This document shows positions 46,244 through 54,402 of a stretch of 64,000 nucleotides of DNA, one piece after another. The stretch covers positions 310,001 through 374,000 of the forward strand of contig NZ_CP051627.1 of NCBI RefSeq assembly GCF_023208015.1, written 5' to 3'. Source of the stretch: Thermobifida alba. GTDB lineage: Bacteria > Actinomycetota > Actinomycetes > Streptosporangiales > Streptosporangiaceae. The position numbers and the translations under genes are program-made. Within the stretch, counting starts at the first letter, position 1, and the number at the start of each line of letters is the position of its first letter. The notes beneath the pieces were generated by a model, which was not told the DNA's origin, did no database searches, and saw only the letters and a list, made by a program, of their open reading frames with translations.

Positions 46244-47134
46244 ATGAGCGGACTCCGTTTCGGCGTCAGTTTCCACGGCGCCGACCTCGACCACTGGACC
46301 GACTACTGCGTACGGACCGAGGAGCTGGGCTTCGACGTCCTCTACGCCCCCGACCACCTGGGGCAGCCCGACCCCTTCGTGATGCTGGCCGCCGCGGCGG
46401 CGGCCACCACGCGGCTGGGGCTGGGCACCTACGTGCTCAACAACGGGTTCCACAACCCCGCGCTGCTGGCCCGCGCGGCCGCCACCGTGGACCGGATCAG
46501 CGGCGGCCGACTGGAGCTGGGCCTGGGCGCGGGGCACATGAAGTGGGAGTTCGACGACGCGGGCATCCCGTGGCGGCCCCACGCCGAACGGGTCGAACGC
46601 CTGGAACGCGCCGTCGCCGAACTCGACCGCCGGTTCGCCGGGACCGAACCGGCCCCGGCCCGCTCCCCGCGTCCGACGCTGACGATCGGCGGCCACGGCG
46701 AGCGCGTCCTCACCCTGGCCGCCGCACACGCCGACGTCGTCGCCTTCAGCGGCCTCCGGCACCGCCCGGGCCGCCCGCCGGGGGAGTTCACCGTCGCCGG
46801 GACCGACGAGCTGCTGCGGCGGGTGGAGCTGGTGCGCGGCGTCGCCGCCCGGCACGGCCGGAACCCGGAGTTCAGCGTGCTCGTCCAGGAGGTCCTGGTC
46901 ACCGACGACGTCGAGCGCGCCTTCGCCGAACGGTCCGAGCGCTTCGCGGCCGCCGGGCTGGGCACCCTGGAGGAGGTGCTGGACAGCCCCTTCGTCCTGC
47001 TCGGCAGCGCCGCGGAGATCGCCCGGGAGCTTCTCGCCCACCGCGACCGGTTCGGGTTCACCACGGTGGTCACCCACGGCGTCCACCGCGACGCGCTGGC
47101 GGCGGTCGTCCCCGAGGCCGCAGCGCTGTCCTGA
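46244..47134 (+). CDS. Luciferase-like (LLM) F420-dependent oxidoreductase, MSMEG_2516-type
   Basis: The 296-residue TIM-barrel protein of the bacterial luciferase-like superfamily begins LRFGVSFHGADLDHWTDYCV. It shows GFDVLYAPDHLGQPDPFVML and the family block VDRISGGRLELGLGAGHMKW. The pattern LGLGTYVLNNGFHNPALLAR fits the F420-dependent TIGR03621-like group of actinobacteria. The substrate is unknown. ATG at 46244 follows CGGAG. It is 64 bases after the CopD-CtaG gene and convergent with the next gene. Confidence 0.82.
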   Translation: MSGLRFGVSFHGADLDHWTDYCVRTEELGFDVLYAPDHLGQPDPFVMLAAAAAATTRLGLGTYVLNNGFHNPALLARAAATVDRISGGRLELGLGAGHMKWEFDDAGIPWRPHAERVERLERAVAELDRRFAGTEPAPARSPRPTLTIGGHGERVLTLAAAHADVVAFSGLRHRPGRPPGEFTVAGTDELLRRVELVRGVAARHGRNPEFSVLVQEVLVTDDVERAFAERSERFAAAGLGTLEEVLDSPFVLLGSAAEIARELLAHRDRFGFTTVVTHGVHRDALAAVVPEAAALS

Positions 47135-47139
47135 GCCGC

Positions 47140-47547
47140 TCAGAACAGGGTGTCGGCGGTGACCGCGCCGAGGACGCCCACCAGCACGCAGATGCCCAGC
47201 GACCCCAGGTAGACGGTCGGTCCCGACAGGCTCGGCAGCGTCTCGGGGAGCGCGCGCCGCGCGGCCAGCGCGGAGAAGGCCAGGGTGGAGCCGAGGACCA
47301 GCAGCGCCACGCAGAACGCCACGGTGAAGGCCGAGGCGAAGCCCGCCTGCGGGGTCGTGGCCAGCAGGTTGGCGGCGCCCAGCGTCGGCAGGGCGACGAG
47401 GAGCAGGGCGATGGCGACGCCCGAGGCGACACGCGGCCCGGTTCTGGTGGAACGGCCGACGAGGGTGAGCAGGAGACCCTGGAGCGCGACGTTGAGGACG
47501 GCTCCGCCGACGCCGAAGATCGCGATGGTGGTGAGCAGCGAGATCAC
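47140..47547 (-). CDS. Four-helix membrane protein of unknown function
   Basis: The 135-residue, very hydrophobic protein begins ISLLTTIAIFGVGGAVLNVA. It has four predicted membrane segments separated by short loops (RSTRTGPR and ARRALPETLP) and no charged active-site motif. The start codon is GTG at 47547. Its stop lies 5 bases from the stop of the convergent oxidoreductase gene. I do not recognise a family. Confidence 0.6.
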   Translation of the reverse strand: MISLLTTIAIFGVGGAVLNVALQGLLLTLVGRSTRTGPRVASGVAIALLLVALPTLGAANLLATTPQAGFASAFTVAFCVALLVLGSTLAFSALAARRALPETLPSLSGPTVYLGSLGICVLVGVLGAVTADTLF

Positions 47548-47602
47548 TGAACGATTGTCCCACTGCCGGAGCGGTGCCGTCTCCCGGGGCCGGTGTGGCG
47601 GC

Positions 47603-48283
47603 TCAGGGGACCGCGATCCGCGACGACCCGTGCGGCCGGGGGAAACGCGGCGCGGACCGCCGGGCTCCGAAGTCGATCCGGTGCAGCAGGGCGGCCTCGG
47701 GACGGGCCAGCAGCACCAGGGAGCGCGCTTCGGGCACCGCCCGGCGGGGGTCGCGGCTGACGGCGCGGCGCAGGGCCCGCCACCGGCGCAGGTGCCCGCG
47801 GAAGCTGTGCCTGCTGACCCGGCGGCCGCGGGTGAACTGTCCGCGCCGGGCCTCGGCGGGGGCGGCGTCGATGAACAGCAGGTGGAGTTCGGCGCCGGTC
47901 AGGCGGCAGTACAGCGCGAACAGCAGGCGCACCGGGCGGCGGGTGCCGGTCTCGTGGACGATGACCGGCCCGCCGCCGCGCAGCGCGGTCAGGACGCGCA
48001 GGAAGTGGAGCAGGTGGGTGGCCCAGCGCCAGAGCGGGTAGGGAACGGCCCGCAGGCGGGGGGTGAGCCGGTTGCGGGACTGGAGGGAGTCGACGACGTG
48101 GACCCCGTCCGCGGAGCGCACCGTGGCGGTCTCGGTCCCCGACAGCCCGTAGAGGCGGCCGAGCAGGGTGCTCTTGCCCGCACCGGGAAGGCCGCCGAGC
48201 AGGAGGAGGCAGCGCCGCGGGTAGCGGAGCACGAACTCGTCGCAGACGTCGGCGGCTTCGGGGCGCGAGGGCGAGGCGGTCAC
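47603..48283 (-). CDS. P-loop kinase/AAA-type ATPase (zeta-toxin/adenylylsulfate-kinase fold)
   Basis: The 226-residue protein has one Walker A motif, LLLLGGLPGAGKSTLLGRLY, at about residues 25-44. A Walker B-like strand VIVHETGTRR replaces Asp with His, and a late LLFIDAAPAEARRGQFTRGR is the usual substrate or lid region. The C-terminus is Arg-rich. This is the pattern of small P-loop kinases that phosphorylate metabolites. There is no antitoxin-like partner. The start is GTG at 48283; a longer frame upstream only shadows the methyltransferase. Confidence 0.65.
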   Translation of the reverse strand: MTASPSRPEAADVCDEFVLRYPRRCLLLLGGLPGAGKSTLLGRLYGLSGTETATVRSADGVHVVDSLQSRNRLTPRLRAVPYPLWRWATHLLHFLRVLTALRGGGPVIVHETGTRRPVRLLFALYCRLTGAELHLLFIDAAPAEARRGQFTRGRRVSRHSFRGHLRRWRALRRAVSRDPRRAVPEARSLVLLARPEAALLHRIDFGARRSAPRFPRPHGSSRIAVP

Positions 48284-48351
48284 GGCAGGGGTATCTCCCA
48301 CGCGGGTAAAGGAGCGGTAAGGACGGGGCGGTTGCTCCGTTCCGGGGCGGG

Positions 48352-49011
48352 TCACCTCCGCCGGGCCAGGGTCAGGCCGTCCCCGATGGGCAGCAGGACC
48401 AGCTCCACCCGCTCGTCGGCGCGGGCGTGGGCGTTGAAGTCGCGGATGGCCTGCACCCGGGCGGAGGTCTGCGCGGGGTCCAGGACCCGGCCGTGCGAGA
48501 ACACGTTGTCCACCAGCAGCACCCCGCCCGGACGCACCCGCGGCACGAGCTCCTCCCAGTAGTCGGTGTAGGACTCCTTGTCGGCGTCGATGAAGGCCAG
48601 GTCGAAGCGGGGGGTGGCGGGCAGTGCGCGCAGGGTGTCGAGCGCGGGGGCCAGGCGCAGCTCGATGCGGTCGGCGACCCCGGCCCGCTGCCAGTAGCGG
48701 CGGGCCACCGCGGTCCACTCCTCGCTGACGTCGCAGGCCAGCAGGGTGCCGTCGGCGGGCAGGCCGCGGGCCAGGCAGATCGAGGAGTAGCCGGTGAAGG
48801 TGCCGACCTCCACCACGTCGCGGGCGCCCGTCAGGCGGGCCAGCAGGGTCAGGAACAGGCCCTGCTCGGGGGCGATCTGCATGCGGACGGCCTCGGGGAA
48901 GAGGCGTTCGGTCTCGGCGGCGAGGTCGGTCAGCACCTCGTCGACCGGGCTGCTGTGGGCGACGAGGTAGGCGTGCAGTTCGGGGCTGAGGTTCTCGGAT
49001 ACGCGTGTCAC
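48352..49011 (-). CDS. O-methyltransferase, CCoAOMT-like family
   Basis: The 219-residue enzyme uses S-adenosylmethionine and a divalent cation. It shows SAM motif VVEVGTFTGYSSICLARGL, metal-binding Asp in LAFIDADKESYTDYWEEL and the following GGVLLVDNVFSHGRV, all hallmarks of cation-dependent catechol-type O-methyltransferases. The N-terminal MTRVSENLSPELHAYLVAHS is typical of the bacterial group. GTG at 49011. The acceptor is unknown; the group acts on phenolics and some mycobacterial metabolites. Confidence 0.88.
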   Translation of the reverse strand: MTRVSENLSPELHAYLVAHSSPVDEVLTDLAAETERLFPEAVRMQIAPEQGLFLTLLARLTGARDVVEVGTFTGYSSICLARGLPADGTLLACDVSEEWTAVARRYWQRAGVADRIELRLAPALDTLRALPATPRFDLAFIDADKESYTDYWEELVPRVRPGGVLLVDNVFSHGRVLDPAQTSARVQAIRDFNAHARADERVELVLLPIGDGLTLARRR

Positions 49012-49061
49012 GCGTCCAGCCTAGGCGCGGCCGCGCCCCTCCCGGGGGCCGGAGCGCGGTC

Positions 49062-49775
49062 TCACAGTTCGGGGAGGAGGTCCTTCCACGGGAACAGGTA
49101 GACCGACATCAGCACGATCGCGAGCGTGAGCATGGGGGTGATGACCTTGCGCTCCACCGGCCCGTCGGTCTTGAAGCCGACGTTCTGCCCGAACCGGTAC
49201 TTCCAGAACGGCCACAGCAGGGGCACCCCCATCTGGGTGGCCATGTCGCCGAGGAAGTGCAGCAGGCAGCCGTAGCACACGGCCAGGCCGAGCCAGGCGT
49301 AGCTCACCCCCGAGGTGTACAGCGCCAGTGTGATGCCCGCCGTGGCCAGCGCGTTGATGACCTCGGCCGCCACGCGGTTCTTCTCCATGCCGTAGCCCAG
49401 GCCGTTCAGCGCGATGCCGATCAGCAGGAACACGAACACCTGGGCGGCCATCTCCGACCACCACACCAGCAGCTGCGCCAGCCCGCCCATCAGCAGCGCG
49501 AACAGCAGGGAGTGGGTGCCGTTGCGGTGTCCGCCGAACGCCCAGTTGAAGAACGCTCCGAGGGTCTCGGTGAAGACCCCGTAGGTCTTGGTGATGGTGG
49601 CGCTCTTGTGGTCCAGGTCGGGGATCAGCGCGGCGCCCGCGCAGACCAGTCCGCCCGCGATGATCTCGCCCGGGCCCAGGTCGAAGGTGACGCCGAGGAC
49701 GTCGACCTGGTTGAGCAACGGAACGACAGCCATCCAACCGACCACGCCGCTGAGCGCGTGAGAGTGCCCCATCAT
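49062..49775 (-). CDS. YdjM/DUF457-family membrane-bound metal-dependent hydrolase
   Basis: The 237-residue membrane protein has the family's metal-site motifs: GHSHALSG at the N-terminus, LIPDLDHKSAT around residue 50, FGGHRNGTHSLLFAL near residue 85, and LLHFLGDMATQMG near residue 175. About five or six membrane helices separate them. Proteins of this type are annotated as inner-membrane metal-dependent hydrolases and some are LexA-regulated; the substrate is unknown. ATG at 49775 or the next codon can serve. It is monocistronic. Confidence 0.82.
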   Translation of the reverse strand: MMGHSHALSGVVGWMAVVPLLNQVDVLGVTFDLGPGEIIAGGLVCAGAALIPDLDHKSATITKTYGVFTETLGAFFNWAFGGHRNGTHSLLFALLMGGLAQLLVWWSEMAAQVFVFLLIGIALNGLGYGMEKNRVAAEVINALATAGITLALYTSGVSYAWLGLAVCYGCLLHFLGDMATQMGVPLLWPFWKYRFGQNVGFKTDGPVERKVITPMLTLAIVLMSVYLFPWKDLLPEL

Positions 49776-50241
49776 GGGCGGAACGGTAGCGGTGACAGAG
49801 GGTTTTTGGCGAGTCGCGAAGTCTGCGGGGGAAAGGTGAGGAGGTCAGAGGGGGGTGTGAGATACGGCGCACCGGAGGACGGCCGCGGGGCGCAGCGGTG
49901 GCCGGATACGGCCAGCCCGCCGCGAACGGTCCCACCGGAAGTGCTCTGGCCAGCCAGAACGCCGTTTTCGCCCCCTGCTGCCCGCAACCGGGGAGTGAGC
50001 GGGGCCACGGAGCCCGTCCCGCCGTTGCGCATATGCTTCTTCCAGCCGCCCGTTCCGGCGTGGCCGTCAGGCGCCGAGTGCTCGGTCGCCAGGGCCGGAC
50101 CTGGCCGCCGTGGCCGATCCACGGCGTCCTTGGCCTCGGTGCGCCCGGCATGCTCGTGGGGATCATGCCGGGGAGCACCGGGGCACGGGCGGTCTTTTCC
50201 GTGCCCGCAGGGGCCGTCGTCCGGGACCACACGGATTCTCC

Positions 50242-50270
50242 TTGACCCGGGCGCTCCCGTCCCCGATATT
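50242..50270 (+). promoter_or_regulatory. Promoter of the TetR-monooxygenase unit
   Basis: TTGACC (50242-50247) and GATATT (50265-50270) are separated by 17 bases, a good match to the housekeeping sigma consensus for this genus. The transcript would start near 50277, within the operator. Confidence 0.65.
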
Positions 50271-50297
50271 GGTCATGTGTCCAAGGCAATTGACCAA
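50269..50297. promoter_or_regulatory. TetR-type operator overlapping the promoter
   Basis: TTGGTCA (50269-50275) and TGACCAA (50291-50297) form a 7-base inverted repeat with a 15-base spacer. The left half overlaps the -10 hexamer. This suggests autorepression by the TetR protein encoded 15 bases later. Confidence 0.65.
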
Positions 50298-50311
50298 CGA
50301 CGGGAGGGGCG

Positions 50312-50917
50312 GTGTCCGCGGAGAGCGCGGTCGAACGGGGACGGCAGACCCGGCAGCGGCTGCTGGCCGCCGCGACCGAACTGATCCCCGAGGTCGGCTG
50401 GGCGGCGGTGACCACCCGGCGCGTCGCCGAACGCGCCGGGGTGCGCCCCGGCCTGGTGCACTACCACTTCGACTCGGTGGCCGACCTCCTCGCCACGGCG
50501 ACGGTCGAGTTCGCCCGCCGGGCCCTGGAGGAGCCGCTGCGGGAGCTGCGCGCGGCCCCCGACCCCGCCACCGGGCTGGCCCGGCTGCTCGCCGCCCTCG
50601 ACGTCTACGACGGCCGCGACCCCGGATCGCTGCTGCTGGTCGAGGCGGCCCTGGCGGCCGGCCGGGACGCCGCGCTGCGCACCGCCCTGGCGGGACTGCT
50701 GGCGGAGTACCGCGACCGCGTGGCCGAGTGGCTGAGCGGCCACGGAGTCGCCGACGCCGCCGAGAGCGCGGCGCTGCTGTGCGCCCTGCTCGACGGGATC
50801 GTCCTGCACCGCGCACTCGGGCAGGTCCCGGACACCGCAGCCCTGGCGGGACCGCTGGCCAGGATCCTGGCCCCCCGCGAGCACACCACCGGAAGGAATC
50901 CACAGTGCGGGTCGTGA
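50312..50917 (+). CDS. TetR-family regulator
   Basis: The 201-residue repressor has the N-terminal DNA-binding domain RQRLLAAATELIPEVGWAAV, then TTRRVAERAGVRPGLVHYHF, typical of TetR recognition helices. The C-terminal helical domain contains DPGSLLLVEAALAAGRDAAL and carries no diagnostic ligand motif. GTG at 50312 follows GGGAGGGG. Its end overlaps the start of the FAD monooxygenase by 13 bases, so both are made from one transcript and the regulator probably controls that enzyme. Confidence 0.87.
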   Translation: MSAESAVERGRQTRQRLLAAATELIPEVGWAAVTTRRVAERAGVRPGLVHYHFDSVADLLATATVEFARRALEEPLRELRAAPDPATGLARLLAALDVYDGRDPGSLLLVEAALAAGRDAALRTALAGLLAEYRDRVAEWLSGHGVADAAESAALLCALLDGIVLHRALGQVPDTAALAGPLARILAPREHTTGRNPQCGS

Positions 50918-52083
50918 TCTGCGGAGCCGGGATCGCCGGACTGTCGCTGGCCTGGTGGCTGGAGCGCGCCGGGTGGGAGGTGCTCGTCGTGGAGCACGCC
51001 CCCGGGCAGCGCGGCGCGGGCTACCTCATCGACTTCTTCGGCCCCGGCTACGACGCGGTCGAACGGATGGGGCTGCTGCCGCGGGTGCGCGAGCGCGCCC
51101 GGACCGTGGCCGGGGTGCGCTACCGCGACCGCGCGGGACGCGTCACCTGCGAGCTGCCCTACGACTCCCTGGTCCGGCTGCAACGGGGCAGGGTGGTCAC
51201 CCTGATGCGCGGAGAACTGGAGGACCTCCTGTTCGAGGCGCTGGGACCGGGCGTGGAGTTCCGCTACTCCACCAGCGTCGACGCGGTGGCCACCGCCGCC
51301 GACCACGTGGCCGTCACCCTCACCACCGGCGAGGTGGAACGTGCCGACCTGCTCGTCGGCGCCGACGGCATCCACTCCCGGGTCCGCGAGCTCGCCTTCG
51401 GACCCGAGTGGCGCCATCTGCGCTCCCTCGGCTACCACACCGCCGCCTACCTGTTCGCCGACCCGGAGCTGGGCGCCCGCGTCGGCGACCACCTGGAGAT
51501 GGTGGAGGCGCCCGGACTCCAGGCCGGGGTCTGCCGCCTGGACGGCGAGCGCCTCGCCGCGGTCTTCGCCCACCGCGCCGGGGCGGACCCGCTGCCCGAG
51601 GACCCCCGCGAGCGGCTGCGGGAGCGCTACGCCTCCCTGGGCTGGCTGATCCCCGAGGTCCTGGACCGCTGTCCCGAGCCGGGACAGGTGTACTACGACG
51701 AGGTCGCCCAGATCGAGGCGGCCTCGTGGGCGCGGCCCCGCGTGGCGCTGCTCGGCGACGCCTGCCAGGCGGTGTCGCTGCTGGCCGGGCAGGGTGCGGC
51801 GATGGCCGTGGCGGGCGCCTGCGTGCTCGCCGAGGAACTGCTGCGCGACGGCGACGCGGTGGCTGCGCCGTTCCGCTACGAGGAGCGGGTGCGTCCCGCC
51901 GTCGTCCGCAAGCAGCGCGCCGGGCGGCGCATCGCCGACTGGTTCGTGCCCGCCAGCCGGACCCGGCTGCGGTTGCGCACGGCCGCCCTGCGCCTGGCCG
52001 CCCGCCCCGGACTCGTGGGCCTGCTCGGCCCGGTGCTGCGGACCCCCGACGACCGGCTCGCCGACCTGGCGGCGCACCGCTGA
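50905..52083 (+). CDS. FAD-dependent monooxygenase (PHBH-like, TetX group)
   Basis: The 392-residue group A flavoprotein hydroxylase has the N-terminal GxGxxG VVICGAGIAGLSLAWWLERA, the DG motif LLVGADGIHSRVREL (about residue 150), and the GD motif ALLGDACQAVSLLAGQGAAM near residue 290. The small C-terminal region is helical. The closest recognised forms are oxidoreductases that act on aromatic polyketides or antibiotics, sometimes linked to drug inactivation. The pairing with its own TetR regulator fits inducible detoxification, but the substrate is unknown. GTG at 50905 follows GGAAGGA inside the end of the TetR gene. Confidence 0.88.
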   Translation: MRVVICGAGIAGLSLAWWLERAGWEVLVVEHAPGQRGAGYLIDFFGPGYDAVERMGLLPRVRERARTVAGVRYRDRAGRVTCELPYDSLVRLQRGRVVTLMRGELEDLLFEALGPGVEFRYSTSVDAVATAADHVAVTLTTGEVERADLLVGADGIHSRVRELAFGPEWRHLRSLGYHTAAYLFADPELGARVGDHLEMVEAPGLQAGVCRLDGERLAAVFAHRAGADPLPEDPRERLRERYASLGWLIPEVLDRCPEPGQVYYDEVAQIEAASWARPRVALLGDACQAVSLLAGQGAAMAVAGACVLAEELLRDGDAVAAPFRYEERVRPAVVRKQRAGRRIADWFVPASRTRLRLRTAALRLAARPGLVGLLGPVLRTPDDRLADLAAHR

Positions 52084-52089
52084 GCGGCG

Positions 52090-52473
52090 TCAGCGGCGCC
52101 GGAGACGCCCCGCGAGCCCCAGGGCGCGCCGCTCCCGCAGGGAGCGCACCTCGCGCATGAGCGCCGTCACGGTGGCGCCGTCGGCCACGCCGTCGTCCGG
52201 CAGCCCCCGTGCGGCCTGGAACGCGCGCAGCGCCGCCACCCGGTCGGCGGGCGGCGCGGACGGCGGCAGGCGGCCCAGCTCCGCCAGCAGGGCGCCGACC
52301 CGCGCGGGATCGGCCTCGGGCAGCACCCGCTCGGCGTCGCACAGCGCCCCGAGGACGCCCGCCGCGAAGGACAGCATGGCGCGCAGGCGGCGGACGGCCG
52401 GACCGGACCACGGGGTCGCCCGCCGGGCAGGCCCCGTGGCGCCGCGGTCCCGCGGACCGACCATCGCCAGCAC
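52090..52473 (-). CDS. Hypothetical helical protein (127 aa)
   Basis: This basic, Ala/Arg-rich protein has predicted helices and a central AERVLPEADPARVGALLAEL region. The end, LMREVRSLRERRALGLAGRL, looks amphipathic. The start GTG at 52473 has a strong GGGAGGAGG upstream, the main reason for accepting it. It converges on the monooxygenase gene with 6 bases between stops and lies downstream of map on the same strand. It has no recognised domain and is probably a lineage-specific gene. Confidence 0.5.
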   Translation of the reverse strand: MLAMVGPRDRGATGPARRATPWSGPAVRRLRAMLSFAAGVLGALCDAERVLPEADPARVGALLAELGRLPPSAPPADRVAALRAFQAARGLPDDGVADGATVTALMREVRSLRERRALGLAGRLRRR

Positions 52474-52531
52474 GGCTGCCTCCTCCCACCGGCCCCCACC
52501 TCACACGTTACGGGCGGCGGGCGGGAGCGGC

Positions 52532-53383
52532 TCAGGGCAGCGTCAGGATCTCCGCGCCGTCCTCGGTGATCACCAGGGTGTGCTCGAACTGGGCGGTGCG
52601 CCTGCGGTCCTTGGTCACCGCGGTCCAGCCGTCCTCCCACACCTCGTACTCGATGGTGCCCAGGGTGATCATCGGTTCGATGGTGAAGGTCATGCCGGGG
52701 ACCATCACGGTGTCGGCGCGCGGGTCGTCGTAGTGCGGGATGATCAGCCCCGAGTGGAACTCCGGCCCCACGCCGTGGCCGGTGAAGTCCCGCACCACGC
52801 CGTAGCCGAAGCGCTTGGCGTAGGACTCGATGACCCGGCCGATCACGTTGATCTGCCGTCCCGGCCGGCACGCCCTGATGCCGCGCATCAGGGCCTCGCG
52901 GGTGCGCTCCACCAGCAGCCGGGACTCCTCGCCGACCTCCCCGGCGAGGAAGGTCGCGTTGGTGTCGCCGTGCACGCCGTGGATGTAGGCGGTGACGTCG
53001 ATGTTGACGATGTCGCCCTCGGAGATGACCGTGTCGTCGGGGATGCCGTGGCAGATGACCTCGTTCAGCGAGGTGCACAGCGACTTGGGGAACCCCTTGT
53101 AGCCGAGCGGGCTGGGGTAGGCGCCGTGGTCGCACAGGAACTCGTGGCCGATGCGGTCCAGCTCGTCGGTGGTCACGCCGGGCCGGACGTGCTTGCCGAC
53201 CTCCTCCAGCGCCTGTGCCGCGATCCGCCCCGCCACCCGCATGGCCTCGATGGTCTCCGGGGTCTGCACATCCCCCAGCACCCCCTCGACCGGGTGCTTC
53301 TTGCCGACGTACTCGGGGCGGGGGATGGACGGAGGAACCGATCGCTTGGGCGAGATACGCCCGGGAACCAGCGGGGTAGTCAT
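52532..53383 (-). CDS. map: Methionine aminopeptidase, type I
   Basis: The 283-residue pita-bread-fold peptidase removes N-terminal Met from new proteins. Metal ligands are visible: Asp residues in [20 protein letters not shown], His in [17 protein letters not shown], Glu in MTFTIEPMI and the last Glu in FEHTLVIT. The N-terminal 40 residues ([20 protein letters not shown], with Pro-rich SH3-binding-like sequence) are the actinobacterial type Ic extension. ATG at 53383. Its divergent neighbour is a small conserved ORF. Confidence 0.95.
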   Translation of the reverse strand: MTTPLVPGRISPKRSVPPSIPRPEYVGKKHPVEGVLGDVQTPETIEAMRVAGRIAAQALEEVGKHVRPGVTTDELDRIGHEFLCDHGAYPSPLGYKGFPKSLCTSLNEVICHGIPDDTVISEGDIVNIDVTAYIHGVHGDTNATFLAGEVGEESRLLVERTREALMRGIRACRPGRQINVIGRVIESYAKRFGYGVVRDFTGHGVGPEFHSGLIIPHYDDPRADTVMVPGMTFTIEPMITLGTIEYEVWEDGWTAVTKDRRRTAQFEHTLVITEDGAEILTLP

Positions 53384-53421
53384 GGAATACGAGTGTAGTC
53401 AGCGGCTGACGGGAGGCGTCC

Positions 53422-53646
53422 GTGAGCAGAGGTCTGGGGCGGGACATCCTGCCCGAACCGGAGGACGGGGCGGACAAGTGGTGGTACTCCCTCAAGACGG
53501 GGAAGGTCGAACGCGGTCCGGGCAGCCCCAACAAGGACCGGCTCGGCCCCTATCCCGACCGCGCCTCCGCCGAGGCGGCCCTGACCCGGGCCCGGGAGCG
53601 CAACGAGCAGTGGGAGGAGCAGGACCGCGAGTGGAATGACTGGTGA
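53422..53646 (+). CDS. Small SPOR-like conserved protein (74 aa)
   Basis: The hydrophilic protein begins VSRGLGRDILPEPEDGADKW and continues WYSLKTGKVERGPGSPNKDR, then a helix rich in Glu/Arg. The WWYSLKTGKVE...GPYPDRASAEAAL pattern is a common conserved actinobacterial small protein that resembles a minimal SPOR domain. It lies next to map in many relatives, divergent from it by 38 bases as here. GTG at 53422. A hairpin follows the stop. The function is unknown. Confidence 0.75.
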   Translation: MSRGLGRDILPEPEDGADKWWYSLKTGKVERGPGSPNKDRLGPYPDRASAEAALTRARERNEQWEEQDREWNDW

Positions 53647-53665
53647 CGAGGTTCCTGCTGGTAAA

Positions 53666-53695
53666 CGGGGGGTCGGGTCGGGAACCCGCCCCCCG
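53666..53695 (+). terminator. Hairpin after the SPOR-like gene
   Basis: CGGGGGG (53666-53672) pairs with CCCCCCG (53689-53695), with GGGT/ACCC inner pairing. There is no T-run. Confidence 0.55.
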
Positions 53696-53703
53696 CGGCT
53701 GAC

Positions 53704-54402
53704 ATGATCATGGTTATGACACAACAGAGTTCACCGCACGATCTGCCCGACGTGTCCGGACTGTCCATCGCCGTGCTGGGCGGCACCGGCGACCAGGGAC
53801 GCGGACTGGCCCGCCGGTTCGCGATGGCCGGCCACGAGGTCATCCTCGGCTCCCGCAACGCCGAACGGGCCCAGGCCGTCGCCGCGGAGCTCGGCGCGGA
53901 CCTGCCGGTGCGGGGCGCGGACAACGCGGCCGCGGCCGAGGCCGGAGACGTCGTCATCGTCGCGGTCCCCTGGGACGGCCACCGCGCCCTGCTGGAGTCG
54001 CTGCGGGACGTCCTGGCCGGCAAGATCGTCATCGACTGCGTCAACCCGCTGGGCTTCGACAAGCGCGGCGCCTACGCGCTGCCGGTCGAGGAGGGCAGCG
54101 CCGCCGAGCAGGCCGCCGCGATCCTGTCGGACAGCCGGGTCGTGGGCGCCTTCCACCACGTCTCCGCCGTGGTCCTGCTCGACCCCGAGGTCGCCGAGGT
54201 GGACCTGGACGTGCTGGTGCTCGGCGACGACCGGGAGGCCACCGACACCGTGCGCGCCCTGGCCTCCCGCATCCCCGGGGTGCGCGGGATCTACGGCGGG
54301 CGGCTGCGCAACGCCCACCAGGTGGAGGCGTTCACCGCCAACCTGATCTCGATCAACCGCCGCTACAAGGCGCACGCGGGCATCCGCATCACCGACGTGT
54401 GA
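53704..54402 (+). CDS. fno: F420H2:NADP+ oxidoreductase
   Basis: The 232-residue enzyme transfers hydride between NADPH and coenzyme F420. The N-terminal dinucleotide fold reads SIAVLGGTGDQGRGLARRFA with the NADP 2'-phosphate binding LGSRNAERAQ. The rest (VVIVAVPWDGHRALLESLRD, DCVNPLGFDKRG and GAFHHVSAVVL) matches actinobacterial Fno, for which a T. fusca enzyme is well studied. Three possible ATGs (53704, 53710, 53716) have no ribosome site, so a near-leaderless message starting at MTQQSS (53716) is also possible. It would supply reduced F420 to the luciferase-like enzymes in the window. Confidence 0.93.
   Translation: MIMVMTQQSSPHDLPDVSGLSIAVLGGTGDQGRGLARRFAMAGHEVILGSRNAERAQAVAAELGADLPVRGADNAAAAEAGDVVIVAVPWDGHRALLESLRDVLAGKIVIDCVNPLGFDKRGAYALPVEEGSAAEQAAAILSDSRVVGAFHHVSAVVLLDPEVAEVDLDVLVLGDDREATDTVRALASRIPGVRGIYGGRLRNAHQVEAFTANLISINRRYKAHAGIRITDV

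Larger units (their letters stand above)
49776..50311. other. Long gene-poor stretch upstream of the TetR gene
   Basis: Frames exist on both strands (49898-50245 plus and 49772-50230 minus) but have low-complexity or random composition and no ribosome site, so no gene is called. The right end carries a promoter and operator (next entries). Nothing else was recognised between 49800 and 50230. Confidence 0.4.

Noticed and set aside
47603-48283. Zeta toxin
   Set aside because: The P-loop fits many small kinases; no antitoxin partner and no zeta-specific motif were seen.
49898-50245. 115-codon plus-strand ORF upstream of the TetR gene
   Set aside because: It runs into the promoter and operator, lacks a ribosome site and has no conserved look; the opposite-strand frame of 152 codons is equally unconvincing.
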